This document shows positions 37,778 through 48,319 of a DNA stretch of 64,000 bases, one piece after another. The position numbers and the translations under genes are program-made. Source of the DNA: Acytostelium subglobosum LB1 (Eukaryota; Evosea; Eumycetozoa; Acytosteliales; Acytosteliaceae); assembly GCF_000787575.1 (NCBI RefSeq), contig NW_012236521.1, positions 204,924 through 268,923 on the forward strand, in the 5' to 3' direction. The first letter of the stretch is position 1. The number at the start of each line of letters is the position of its first letter. The notes below the pieces were generated by a model that was not told the DNA's origin, did not search any database, and saw nothing but the letters and a program-made list of their open reading frames with translations.

Positions 37778-39991
37778 CTACTGGGGACTCGGATAGACAT
37801 ACCATTGGTACTGCTTGGAGTTCGAACTTGTATATGGTATGGCTTCAGGGGGTGGTGGTTGGAAGACTGGGTCGGGTGGACTCTTGGACGATGTCTCTTT
37901 CCCTAGACTTCCACAGCCGCTGTTGGTATTGCTATTGTTGGTGATGTTGTTGGAAGTGTTGATGATGATAGTGTTTGATGATGATGTGTTGTTGGTCGCC
38001 TTTGACTTGGCACTACTCCTTCCAGCCGAACCACCTCCAGCGGCTGCCGCCTTCTTCTTCTTGTCCGAGTTTGAAGCGCGCTCCTTCTTGACCTGATTTG
38101 GATTGTACTGATGGAATTGAGGTGGCTTGACAATCTGCTCAACGGTTGGCATGACGTTGGCTGCCTCGGACGCCGAGAACTTGGCCAAAGCCTCAGCAAT
38201 GTTCTTGGGCGCCGTAGACTTGTTCTGATTGGCAATGTTGGTCCACACATCCTTGAGCAGCTCCATATGTGCAAAGTCGTACGTGGTGTTGAGATGTATA
38301 CGGACGAGTAGCATGGCCTCTTGACGTGGTGTAAGGATGTTGCTCAGACCAGAGATGGTGTCCGATGATAGGTTTCGTGAGCATATAAAGTTCTTCTTCA
38401 ACATGTCGAGCTTCCTGGCAAAGTCCAGTATCTGGCTGATCTCCAGAGGAGAACTGTTGACAATGTGTGGCTCGGCTGGCTGTGGGAGCGTCACAGTGGC
38501 CGCCATGCCAGACATCGTGGGTGTGTTGAACTCTGAGTTGCTGCAGCATTCGCTTGTGTCGGGCAGCACCAGGATCTTGGTGTAGTAGAAGTTCTTGATC
38601 TCCTTGTCCAGCTGCTCGCGCTCGATGCGCAGCACCTGCTCTTGCTTGTCGTGGTCCTGTCGCAGTGCCTCCAGCTTTACGTTTTGCTCCTCGCTGATGT
38701 TGGCCTCGCTCTTGAACAGCGCGAACCAGCCGTCGGCTGCACTTCCACTGATGTTGAACAGTGGACGGTCGCCCTTGGGCACGTAGCCCATCGATGCCAG
38801 CTTTGATTGCGTGTAGGGGTGGACGATCTTCTCTACCTCCTTCTCGGCAATGGCGTAACGCTTGCCAATTGCCGTGTGGAAGAGATGTAGCAGGTACACC
38901 AGCGTCCTCTCGTCATTCTTCTTTATAGCCTGGCTCATCTGGATGATGATCTGCTTGCCCTCCATCAACATGGCAAGTAGCTCGGGCTCAGGTCTCATCA
39001 CATCAACGCCGCCAGTTTCCTAAAGTAAGTTTGAGTTAGTGAGTGAATGAATGAGAACGGGAGAGAGACATTGGACTTGTCCCGTGTGCATACCTTAAGT
39101 GTCTCATTCTCACGCTTGAGCTGGAGGTTCTCAAAGGTGAGTGAGGCAAGCTTGGCCTCGATCTCTTTGATATAGTCCTTTCTTCGCTGTCGGTAGTTCC
39201 TGCTGGCAAGGTTCTGATTGACGCGCATGCCAGGGTTCTTGTCGTCGTCAAAGCAGCCAAACTCGTTGAAGAATAGATTGCTGCTGTCATCGTCATCCTC
39301 GTCGTCCTCATACTTCTTTCCCTTCTTCTTTGTCTTGCCGCTGCCACTGCCTCCCCTCTGCTGTTGCATCTGCTGCATTTGCATATGTATTTGTTGTTGC
39401 TGTTGCATCTGCTGCTGCATCTGTTGCTGGAACTGCAGCTCATGTTGTTGAAGGTGTTGTTGGAACTGCTGTCTGAACTGTTGTTGTGGTGGCTGCTGCT
39501 GTTGTGACTGGGATTGTTGTTGCTGTTGTAGTTGTTGATGTTGTAGAGACGGCTGTGGAGACATTACATTGATTGGAGACGGTACGAATGATGATATATG
39601 TTGCTGCTGTTGTTGTGGCGTTAGATGGCTGAGTAGATCTTGTGGTGATGGTATTGCTGTGGACAAGTGTTGATCCGACTGTGAAAGTTGTTGAAGTTGT
39701 TGCTGTTGTTTAAGTAAGTAGTCCTGTTGGAACTGAACAAACTGATGATGTTGTCTTTGTAGTTCATCGATACATTGTGGTGATTGTCCCTGTTGTCCTT
39801 CGACCTTGACTGGTACATTGAGTGATAACATATCAGTGCCACCAGGTTGTTGTTGTTGTTGTTGCTGTGGGTTGGCATTTGGACTCATTGCGAAACTCTT
39901 TTGAAGTGATGAGTTAAGTAGATCTACTTGTTGATCATGTTGTTGTTGTTGCTGCTGTTGTAACTGTTGTTGTTGTTGCTGTTGTTGCTGA

Positions 39992-40025
<34 letters not shown>

Positions 40026-40182
40026 GATTGCCAATTATATTACCCAACAGTTGATTCTGAGATGAGTTCAATGATGGAGGCTGTGACCATGTCAATGGAT
40101 TGAAGTCTTGAGGTGTCATCAACCACAAGTCCTGCTCAGGTGGCGGGATGAGTTGTGAGAAGAATGATTCAAACTCGTCCAT
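37778..40182 (-). CDS. bZIP transcription factor with DOG1/TGA-like C-terminal domain
   Basis: Exons 40182-39094 and 39019-37778 give 776 residues. The N-terminus ([20 protein letters not shown]) is acidic/aromatic, possibly an activation region. About 230 residues of polyglutamine-rich sequence follow. The basic region is [21 protein letters not shown], then a leucine zipper ([18 protein letters not shown]) ending at the intron. Beyond it, segments read [49 protein letters not shown] and [12 protein letters not shown]. In order and spacing these parallel the DOG1 region of plant TGA factors (WIGGFRSSELLKLL, LTEQQL.., LTTRQ.AR.LL.., ..LSSLW). The tail is Lys/Ser/Asn-rich. It is a nuclear regulator by inference. 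Dictyostelids have many bZIP genes (bzp, dimA/B); the exact orthologue is not known to me. Confidence 0.87.
39940..40030 (-). repeat. polyglutamine-coding CAA/CAG tract
   Basis: Nearly continuous Gln codons near the N-terminus of the bZIP protein, including a pure CAA run (TTG on the plus strand) at about 39994-40026. Such pure tracts are length-unstable. Confidence 0.9.
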
Positions 40183-41075
40183 TGTTTGTTGTTATTAATG
40201 TAATGTAATGATTGATGTTGATATTGATTTTGATTGATTGATTGATTGAATGATTGTTACTACAGTATCATTGATGTCACTAACTAACTAATAAAGTATA
40301 ATGAATGGTAGTTGAATTGAATAAAGTTGAATGAATGAATGAATATTATTGTGTGTGTATCTATGCGACTCTATGTTTGCAATTTGTTGTTTAGAGTCAA
40401 TCTCCAGAGATGGTGAATTGGTGGTGGGTATTGAGCGTGAGGGTCTGTCCGTTTTGTTGACCAGGTTGTTTGAAAAAAAAAAGATATCTAAAACTAAAAG
40501 GAAGATAAACTTTATGTATGTGTGTGTGTGTAAAAGAAGCCTAATTAATTGTCTTTACAACTCATAAGTTATGTGAGGCTGGACGCAAAAGCAAAAGTCA
40601 TCCACACATTCATTCACTCATTCTTGCTAGCAAGCAGGCAGGCATGTTTGTTTGATGATTCACACTCACACCAACACACACACATACAAGTCACAACAAG
40701 GATATTTCTTTCTCATGGATGTTGCAAATACATCAATTGATGTGATGCGCGACGGGCAAGGGTACTTTGGATTGAATGAGGTGAGTGCGTGGGGTTATCC
40801 ACACACTCTCCGAGGGCCAAAGGTTGTTCGTGTGTCTTGGGAATGCGTCGGGCACCTACTCTCACGAGCAGATAGCCTATGTTGAGCAAGACTTGATTGA
40901 TTGATTGAGTGTGTATGTTGTGTTGTGTGCAAGCTGAAACAACCAATGGGCGAGGGCAACAACAAAGTTGAGTGATAAATGTTGCGAGTGTTGCAAAGAT
41001 ACCAATGGATAATGGTGAATTGAATGAGCCGAGAGCCCATTCAATTCCTTCTTTCATTAAATTCATTCATTCCGT
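40183..41075. other. intergenic between two minus-strand genes
   Basis: About 890 bp. It has GATTGATTG/TGAATGAATG repeats near the bZIP start, CACACA repeats near 40665-40685 and unique, moderately GC-rich sequence at 40740-40880. I support no gene. Confidence 0.5.
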
Positions 41076-42332
41076 TTAGAAAGACGAATCGATAATATTA
41101 TGATGTGGCTGTGGCTGTGTCTGCTGTTGATGCTTCTGTTCATCATTATCTGATTCGTCTCCAAAGTTGAAGTCCCAATATCCAGGTGGAGTTGGAGGAG
41201 TCTCGTCTTGTTGTCTATGTCTCGAGCATTGATTGAGCAATAACATCTTTTGGTCAAAGTCGTCACCAAGTACTGCTTTGTAGAACTATCATCATCCGAG
41301 TGTTAGTGAGCTCAATCAATCAAACTCGATCGATCAATCAAATACAATACATACCTCTTTACAATGATCACATTCAAAACCTTTCAGTTTCTCTCGTTCG
41401 GCTTTGTTACGAACTACCTCGCGATACTTGTATTTCTTCTGATTGCCGTTGGATGAGCCAGTTGATGGTGTTGGGGATACGATCCTACTCGCCCCATTGT
41501 CACCATACTTGTTGGCCATCATTGGTGTTTTCTTTCCAGGTTGTGAACTTTGAAGCAGTCGCAACTCCTCCTCTTCCTCGAGATGTCGATCGTTCACCAA
41601 TGGTAAATCCAGGTCATCATTCACCTCGTTGGATGGCTCACTACTCTTTCTCTTCTTATTCTTTTGTTTGTTATCGGTGGTGCTGCTGCCTTGGTCTTCA
41701 CCTTTCTTAAGGGAATTTCTCTTTGGTCTAAAGTCAGAGAATCCATCATCACTACCTTCACTTCCTTCTTCATTCATCTCGTCTTGTTCCTCCTCCTCGT
41801 CTACACTTTTGGTTGATGATGTCATTGATGATGTTGTTGTTTTGGTTGTCATTGTCGTAGATGATATTACTGTGCATTGTTGTTGTTGAGCAGGAGGATG
41901 TGATAATGTATCATCAACAACTACAACATCATGGCCTTGTTGTTGTTGTAATCCATGCTCCTTAATGATTTGAATAAGTAACCTATTCTTCTCTTTCAGT
42001 CTCTTTGTATATTGTATCAGTTTTGTCTTCTCTTCGCTCCATATATTCTTCTGTCTTTGAAACTCTCGCTCAATCTCTACAATGATTGATTGATTGAGTT
42101 GATTGATTGATTAAGTGAGTAAGGGAACGAAGGAGCAAAGGATTATATAATCCATACTTAATACATCTTTTGAATGAGCAGATATTAACACTTTGATTGC
42201 AGCCTGTAGATTCTCTCCACATATCACAACATCATCTTCTTCGCCATTCTCTACATCGTCGTCGTCATTGATTAATTGTTGTTGTTGTTGTTGTTTGTTA
42301 TGTTTATGTCCATTATCTTGAAACGGGTCCAT
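41076..42332 (-). CDS. CtIP/Sae2/COM1-type DNA end-resection factor
   Basis: Exons 42332-42158, 42076-41355 and 41285-41076 give 368 residues. The N-terminal half forms a coiled coil (KIEREFQRQKNIWSEEKTK, KRLKEKNRLLIQIIKE), matching the CtIP oligomerisation region. A charged disordered middle follows. The conserved C-terminal Sae2/CtIP domain reads YREVVRNKAEREKLKGFECD, HCKE joined across intron 2 to FYKAVLGDD, then CSRHRQQDETPPTPPGYWDFNF. CxxC plus CSRHR and the TPP..(F/Y)W motif are family hallmarks. The TP in TPPTPP corresponds to the CDK-regulated Thr of CtIP (Thr847 in human, Ser267 in yeast Sae2). These proteins stimulate Mre11-Rad50-Nbs1 to start resection at double-strand breaks. The protein is short compared with human CtIP. 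Confidence 0.9.
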
Positions 42333-42893
42333 TTATAATATAAATCTAATTATTACTATTTTTCTTTATCTACATGTAATTAATAATAAAATATAATATA
42401 AATAATTGTAACATTGATATCGTTGTGCTGTACAGATAATAATATTTCCTCGAACCAACATGATAAATCCCACCCAAACATTCAATTTTTGTTCATTTTC
42501 AACATTCAACAAACATCAACAAACAAATACACACAAATACATCAACAAAAATCTCAACGTGCACATTCGCGAACACCAATTAGAAGAGGAAACGCACATC
42601 ATCATCGCTCACTTGTTAAATAAACATTGATTTACTTCAAGAGAGAAGAAAAAGAGTTTAAGTATATCAGTGACCACCCAACACCATCAAGACAAACAAA
42701 GAGTTTATAAACTCTTGAGAGAGGTAGTATTGAATCAACACACAACCTTGCTGGTTAGGTTACGTCGTCATAGTTAGTTAGTTAGTTAGTTACGCTTATC
42801 GTAGTAGTATTCGTTGTGTTGTTATTGTATTGCGAAAGGAAGTAGGGTTGCAATCTCATCAAATAGAGATAGAGATATAGAAATAGAAAAGAG
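42333..42893. other. intergenic, divergent promoters
   Basis: A 561-bp divergent spacer between CtIP/Sae2 (-) and RBBP6 (+). It is AT-rich next to CtIP/Sae2 and carries a TTAG repeat (GTTAGTTAGTTAGTTA, about 42775-42792) and GAGATA sequence before the RBBP6 ATG. No gene is seen. Confidence 0.6.
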
Positions 42894-45042
42894 ATGTCTG
42901 TACATTTCAAATTTAAGAGTGTCAAGGACTATGACACAGCAACATTCGAAGGATCACATATATCTGTTGCTGATCTTAAAAAGATCATTGTGGCCAGGTC
43001 TAACATGGGCAAGTCAACCGACTCTGACCTCGTCATCTCCAACGCTCAGACAAACGAAGGTATACAATCATTAGCTCATGCAACAGCAGACTGCCCATCA
43101 CATTCAATAAACCAATCAAATCGAATTATTATTAACTCTAAATCAATCACTCAATCATTCTCTCTTTCTTCTCTCTGCTCACCCACTATCAATCAATCAC
43201 ACGATCAATCAATCAAACGATCAACAATGTAGAGTATAGAGATGAATCATACCAGATTCCAAAGAATACATCATTGATTGTAAGGAGAGTGCCAATTACC
43301 AATGCACCAAAGTCTGGTGGACATGGAGGAATGCCAAGTGGAAATAATATGACACCAGTGATATCCAAGCCTGTTGCCCTCACACCCGCTCCCCTTGTGG
43401 CCAAGGACAGCTCGGGTATGCCAGACGACGAATTGGCCAATGATGAGAATGCCAAGATCAACGCACTACTATCAACACATGCTGGATTGGGAGCGTAAGT
43501 GTCAACAACATCGACAACAACAACAAACATACTAACACATCCTCATTGACCATACACAGTGACCGTCCACACATGAGAGAACATAGACCACATAACTCAT
43601 TCCCAACTGATGGACGTATTGTCGCCCCACCTCCAACTTATATATGTCACCGTTGCAATCAGCCTGGACACTACATCAATCAGTGTCCGACCAACGGCGA
43701 TCCAAACTTCAATCATCACAAGTCGAAGAAGGCATCGGGCATCCCCAAGATCTTCCTCAAGCCCGTCCAGAACCCAGGCAGTGCCGCTGGCTCATCCACT
43801 GTGCTCATGCCAGGTGGCGGTGTGGCCGTCGTACTGACACATGAGTCTGAGTTTGCCAAGTTGGCCAAGTCAATCATATCGTCCGAGGTGCCTGGCGAGG
43901 AGGACAACCAGGGTGAGTCCGTCTCGGGCACATCATCTGCCAAAGGTCCAGCGCCTGCATTCCCATCAACATGTAGCCAATGCAAGAACCAAGTCGATCT
44001 GACCTCCTACTTTGTATCGCCATGTTGCAACAAGCAGTTCTGTTTCCAATGTAAGGACATGTCACCTCATCCGACTTGCCATGCCCATGCTCATACTCAC
44101 ACTCAATCAATCAATCAATCATATAATAGGTATTAAGGAGTATATTAAGAAGGTGACTGATGGAGACGTGGCAAAGAAGCCATTGTGTCCTGACTGTTTC
44201 ACAACAATGGACGTCGATCAGTCAAGGATGGAGGAGTACGAGTTGAAGTACCGACCAGTTGAAAAGAAGAGGCCTGCCCCCGAGCAGGAGGAGTCGGCCA
44301 CTACCACCACCAATGATGACAATCAATCAAGCAAGAAGCACAGGACTGATAATGACACTAGAGTAGATATCTATAATAAACAAGCGCCACAACAACTGAC
44401 GACATTGGACATGCTTGTTAACACGACTACCCTTCCACCCTCCCTTCCCCACCTCAATCACAACAGGACACAAACCAGCAGTCGACCAAAGACCATAGAA
44501 GTAGCAGTAGCAGAAGGAGGAGTGCAGAGCGCTCTGGCCGTGACAGCCGTGATCACCGAGACATCAACCGTGACCATCGTGACCATCGCGACCATCGTGA
44601 TCATCGGGACAGCAAAGACCATAGAGACCACAGAGACAGGTATTCCGCTCCAATGGAGAGCCGTGACAACAGAGACCACAGAGACCACAGAGACAGAGAC
44701 AGTAGATCGTATGATCGCGAGAGAGAGGCCTTAAGGGAGAGAGAAAGAGAGAAGGAAAGAGAAAGAGATATAAGAGAGCATGGCAGCAGTAGCAGCAGAG
44801 GTGGAAGCGGAGGAAGTGGAAGTGGAAGTGGAAGCAGAAGTGACCGATATGATTCCGAACGCGAACGTGAGCGTGAACGCGAACGCGAACGTGAACGTGA
44901 GCATAGAGATAGGAGGGATCAGGAGCGTGATAGATACATTCAATCACGTGACCATGAGCACAGTAGCAGTAACAGTAGCAGTAGCAGAGGTGGCAAGCGC
45001 TCAAGCAGCAACTACGATGATCGTTACTCCTCGAGGAGATAG
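42894..45042 (+). CDS. RBBP6/Mpe1 homologue: DWNN domain, zinc knuckle, RING, RS/RE-rich tail
   Basis: Exons 42894-43059, 43233-43494, 43560-44050, 44130-44416 and 44467-45042 give 593 residues. The start MSVHFKFKSVKDYDTATFEG, with VADLKKII and IPKNTSLIVRRVPI across intron 1, is the DWNN ubiquitin-like domain. A CCHC zinc knuckle (YICHRCNQPGHYINQCP) is next. The RING-like domain is CSQCKNQVDLTSYFVSPCC then CFQC joined across intron 3 to IKEYIKK and CPDC. The tail is rich in Arg-Asp/Arg-Glu and Ser, as in RBBP6. The family is a subunit of the cleavage and polyadenylation factor (yeast Mpe1) and has E3 ubiquitin ligase activity. The last intron has a weak donor (GTTAAC), so the 44416/44467 junction is the least certain part. 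Confidence 0.9.
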
Positions 45043-45703
45043 TAAATAACACTACTTCTACTTGTTCATATATATAATCCGTCCATCCATCCCCAACTAA
45101 TTTCCAACATTGTTCCATGTTCATCAAGGCCATGAAGTTCAATGAGTCTGGACTCATATGTGACACACCCTCAACCCTTGCTCAAGCTTTGGTCTTTGAC
45201 GAACCAACACAACAACTAATTAAAAATAAAAAAATGAAGGATTCTGAACTCAAACACACACTTCTGATGATGTTGATGATCATGAAGTGAATGAATGCAT
45301 GGTTGCAAGGCGCCCTGACCTGACCAACATCACAAACAACCTGTAATTAAGATTGTTATAATCACGTGAACACCACCTTATTCATTCATTCATTCATTCA
45401 TTCATTCACAATATATATTATATATATAATACAACACCAACAACAACAGCATTCATTATATTCATCATCAACTCTATTAATAACAGCAGAAGGAAGACAG
45501 GTTGGGTCGGTCGGTCGGTTGGGAACACAAGGACAGATCTTAAATAGATAGATAGACAGATAGATAGATATATATATTTGCTTGCTTCTCGAGATCAATG
45601 CTGTTGAAGTAATAACAGCATCAAAAGTATATATATTGAAGTAGAAGTAGTAGTAGTAGTTATATATATATATCTCGCATACAACATATAAAAGTACAGT
45701 TGG
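45043..45703. other. intergenic before LSM12
   Basis: About 660 bp with ATTCATTC (45377-45407), TATATA and GATA repeats (45545-45580). Nothing gene-like was found. Confidence 0.6.
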
Positions 45704-46578
45704 ATGCAAATGGACAGTACACAGCAGGACAAGCATACTTGGACGATTGGTGTCAGGGTCAGGGTAAAGACAACACTGTCTGAACAGTATGAAGGTGTAA
45801 TATTCAATTATGATCCAGTAACAACATGTGTAACCATATGTAAAGTATCATTCATTCATTCAATCAACATTGATTCAATCATACTTACATTTACACTTAA
45901 CATCACCATCATTATAGTGAGTGAAGATGGATCATTGACATACGCGCATTCAAAGAAGCATATTGTTCGAGTATTGTTGGAGTCAGCAATCACAGAGGTA
46001 ACAGTCATCGGAACATCAAACAGCAGCAACAGCAACAACAACAGCAACAGCAGTGGAAGTGAGTCTCCATCGATCATGGAGATGACTTCACTGCCCTCTG
46101 TCAACACCGATGCCACCAAGAAGCGACTCGAAAAGGCCATAGAGGACGCCAGGAAACAGGCTTCCAAGATAAACACTGGAGTCACTCCAGAGGCCCAAGA
46201 GATATTTTTTATGTTGTCAAAGGCGTAAGTCCATCCAAACTATTGATTGATTGATTGATTGATTGATCGACTCGATCACTTACCCATCCATCCACTCAAT
46301 CAATCAATCCAATCCAATCCCATCCAAACCAGAATTATGCCATGCGAGTGGCAAGGAAAGACTATTGTTGCAATGAATGAGGTCAAAATCACCAGTCCCT
46401 ACACGGTAGACAATTGTGTTGGAGGCACCGCTGGTACTCTTGAGCGTGTTAAATCAGTTGTAAGTGCATACCCGTCACTCAATCAGTCAATCAATACATC
46501 AATCAATACCTAACCAATATCCCTTCCTACACATTAAACTAGTTGGATGGCATCAGAAAGAAGCTCAAGCTCAAATAA
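45704..46578 (+). CDS. lsm12: LSM12 homologue
   Basis: Exons 45704-45839, 45918-46224, 46333-46459 and 46543-46578 give 201 residues; a start two codons later (45710) is equally good. The N-terminal Lsm-type fold reads IGVRVRVKTTLSEQYEGVIF and SEDGSLTYAHSKKH. A Ser/Asn insert follows, then the anticodon-binding-like LSM12 domain: ATKKRLEKAIEDARKQ, TPEAQEIFFMLSKA joined to IMPCEWQGKTIVAMNEVKI, then SPYTVDNCVGG. These match human LSM12. The last exon encodes only 11 residues (LDGIRKKLKLK). Known roles include an ataxin-2-associated adaptor in translation control and an NAADP-binding partner of two-pore channels in mammals; which applies here is not known. Confidence 0.93.
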
Positions 46579-46908
46579 CGAAACAGTGGTATAATAAAGA
46601 AAGAAAACAAAACAATCCTTGTCTATTGGGTATTTAGTTGAGTGTCCTCCTCGACAGACATCTCGTCAGTAACTGATGATAGTCATATGATTGAAGAGAT
46701 AGGATTGATTGATCATTGGAAGGAGGAGGGAAGTCCAAATGGATCATTTGATCACTTTTTTTTCATCATTTTTCAGGTTTCCACGCTGCCTGTTGTGTTG
46801 CCAGACGCATGATCACTTTGTGTCTACTACACTTACACTCGTCTCGCATTCATTATCATTCATTCAATCAAACTTAAGTTATATATTATATATTGTATAC
46901 CACCAAAG
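46579..46908. other. intergenic
   Basis: A 330-bp spacer with an oligo-T run at 46757-46764 and AT-rich sequence before the cytochrome b5 gene. No gene is seen. Confidence 0.6.
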
Positions 46909-47958
46909 ATGTTCAGCAGATCAGTATCAAGAGTGCTCCTGTCCTCCTACGTAAATGTCAATCAATCAATCAATCGATCAAACAGCGGACCAGACAGACA
47001 GACGCAGTTGTTGATCAAGAATGAGTAGTTCATCCCTCTGACCATCAATCAATCAATCATACATATATATACAGAAGGGCTTTGGAAACAGCATCACTAG
47101 AAACAGTGGCAAAGCTTTGAACTTGGTGGCACCAGCTTACTCAAGTAGCAGCATCAGGTTCTACGGCAGTGCTCACCCACCACAGAACAACAACAAGCAT
47201 CAGAAGCATGATGCACATGCACACGAGCACGAGCACGAGCACAAGGAAGGCGAGCATCATGACGATCATCACCACGAGGAGGATGTCCCACCCGAGGCTT
47301 GGATGGTCGAGAATGCAGACACCATGGCACTCAGAGATGATCGTACGTGTCACATCATCATCATCACTTAACATTGAATCGAATATCAACTCACACTCTT
47401 ATGACCTGTCAACCAACAATAATAGACCCAGGTTACCCATACTCACGTCTGGTCGATGAGACACTACCCAAGTTCACACTGGAGGAGGTGGCAAAGCACA
47501 ACAAGAGAGAGGACTGTTGGGTCATCATCCACGGAAAAGTGTACAATGTAACATCATATATCGATCGTCATCCAGGCGGTCTCGTAATCATGGCTGTATG
47601 TATCAAGCACATCCCTCCTCATCCCTGCCACTTCATCACATGAATGATGCTGACCATTCCCACTCCTCCTTCATCATCATCATCAACAACCACAATAACA
47701 GAACGCTGGAAAGGATTCATCCACTCTATTCGACAGTAAGTGTCTTGGTCATGATCAATCGATCAATCTATCAATCTATGAATCACATCACTCACACGAT
47801 CAATCAATCAATCATTTATAGGATCACCAATGACAAGCAATGCATGGGTTATAATGAGAGACCTTCACATTGGATACTGCGAGCAAGACAGGAGATACGA
47901 CGGATACAACAGATCCAACAGGAAAGGATCACATTACCTTGGTGGTTTCGAAGTTTAA
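46909..47958 (+). CDS. cytochrome b5-domain protein with mitochondrial-type leader and His-rich linker
   Basis: Five exons, 46909-46950, 47075-47342, 47426-47595, 47702-47735 and 47822-47958, give 216 residues. The start [14 protein letters not shown], with [15 protein letters not shown], is basic, Ser-rich and acid-free: a mitochondrial leader type. A His/Glu/Asp-rich stretch follows ([22 protein letters not shown]), possibly metal-binding. The cytochrome b5 fold reads [39 protein letters not shown], then [20 protein letters not shown] and [17 protein letters not shown]. The first axial His (HPGG) is kept. Where the second ligand is expected (..GHS..), this model has SPMTS, so a Met may replace His. 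This depends on the exon 4/5 model, whose phases and splice signals are good. Electron-carrier function is inferred. Confidence 0.82.
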
Positions 47959-48319
47959 ATTGGTCCCCAACCTTTTACCGTTACCAAAAAGGAGGAGAGA
48001 ATAGTAGTATCGTACTATTATTATCTCCACAAGCTATAACACATACACATACAATATACATATACATGTCATTATCCATCATATGTCCAGACTTGTTGTC
48101 AACAGGCCTGGAACTTCCAACTGACTGTGTCAGATCATCCAGTCCTGATGCTCGATTTGAAAAAAAAAAACAAACTTGGATGAATGGACCTTTCGTGACA
48201 TCAGTATTGAGTTGCGGCTTTGTCGTCTTTGGTTGATTGATTGACTTATGAGAGTGCATCAACAACATTATTATTATTATTAACACTATACATATATATA
48301 TATATATTACAACAACAAG
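47959..48319. other. intergenic
   Basis: A 361-bp spacer with ACACATACACATAC and an A-rich run near 48162-48171, and TATATATA just before the Tim50 gene. No separate gene is seen. Confidence 0.6.

Noticed and set aside
44564-45166. Open frame antisense to the RBBP6 tail
   Set aside because: It comes from reading the Arg-Asp/Arg-Glu repeat codons on the other strand (Cys/Tyr/His-rich product).
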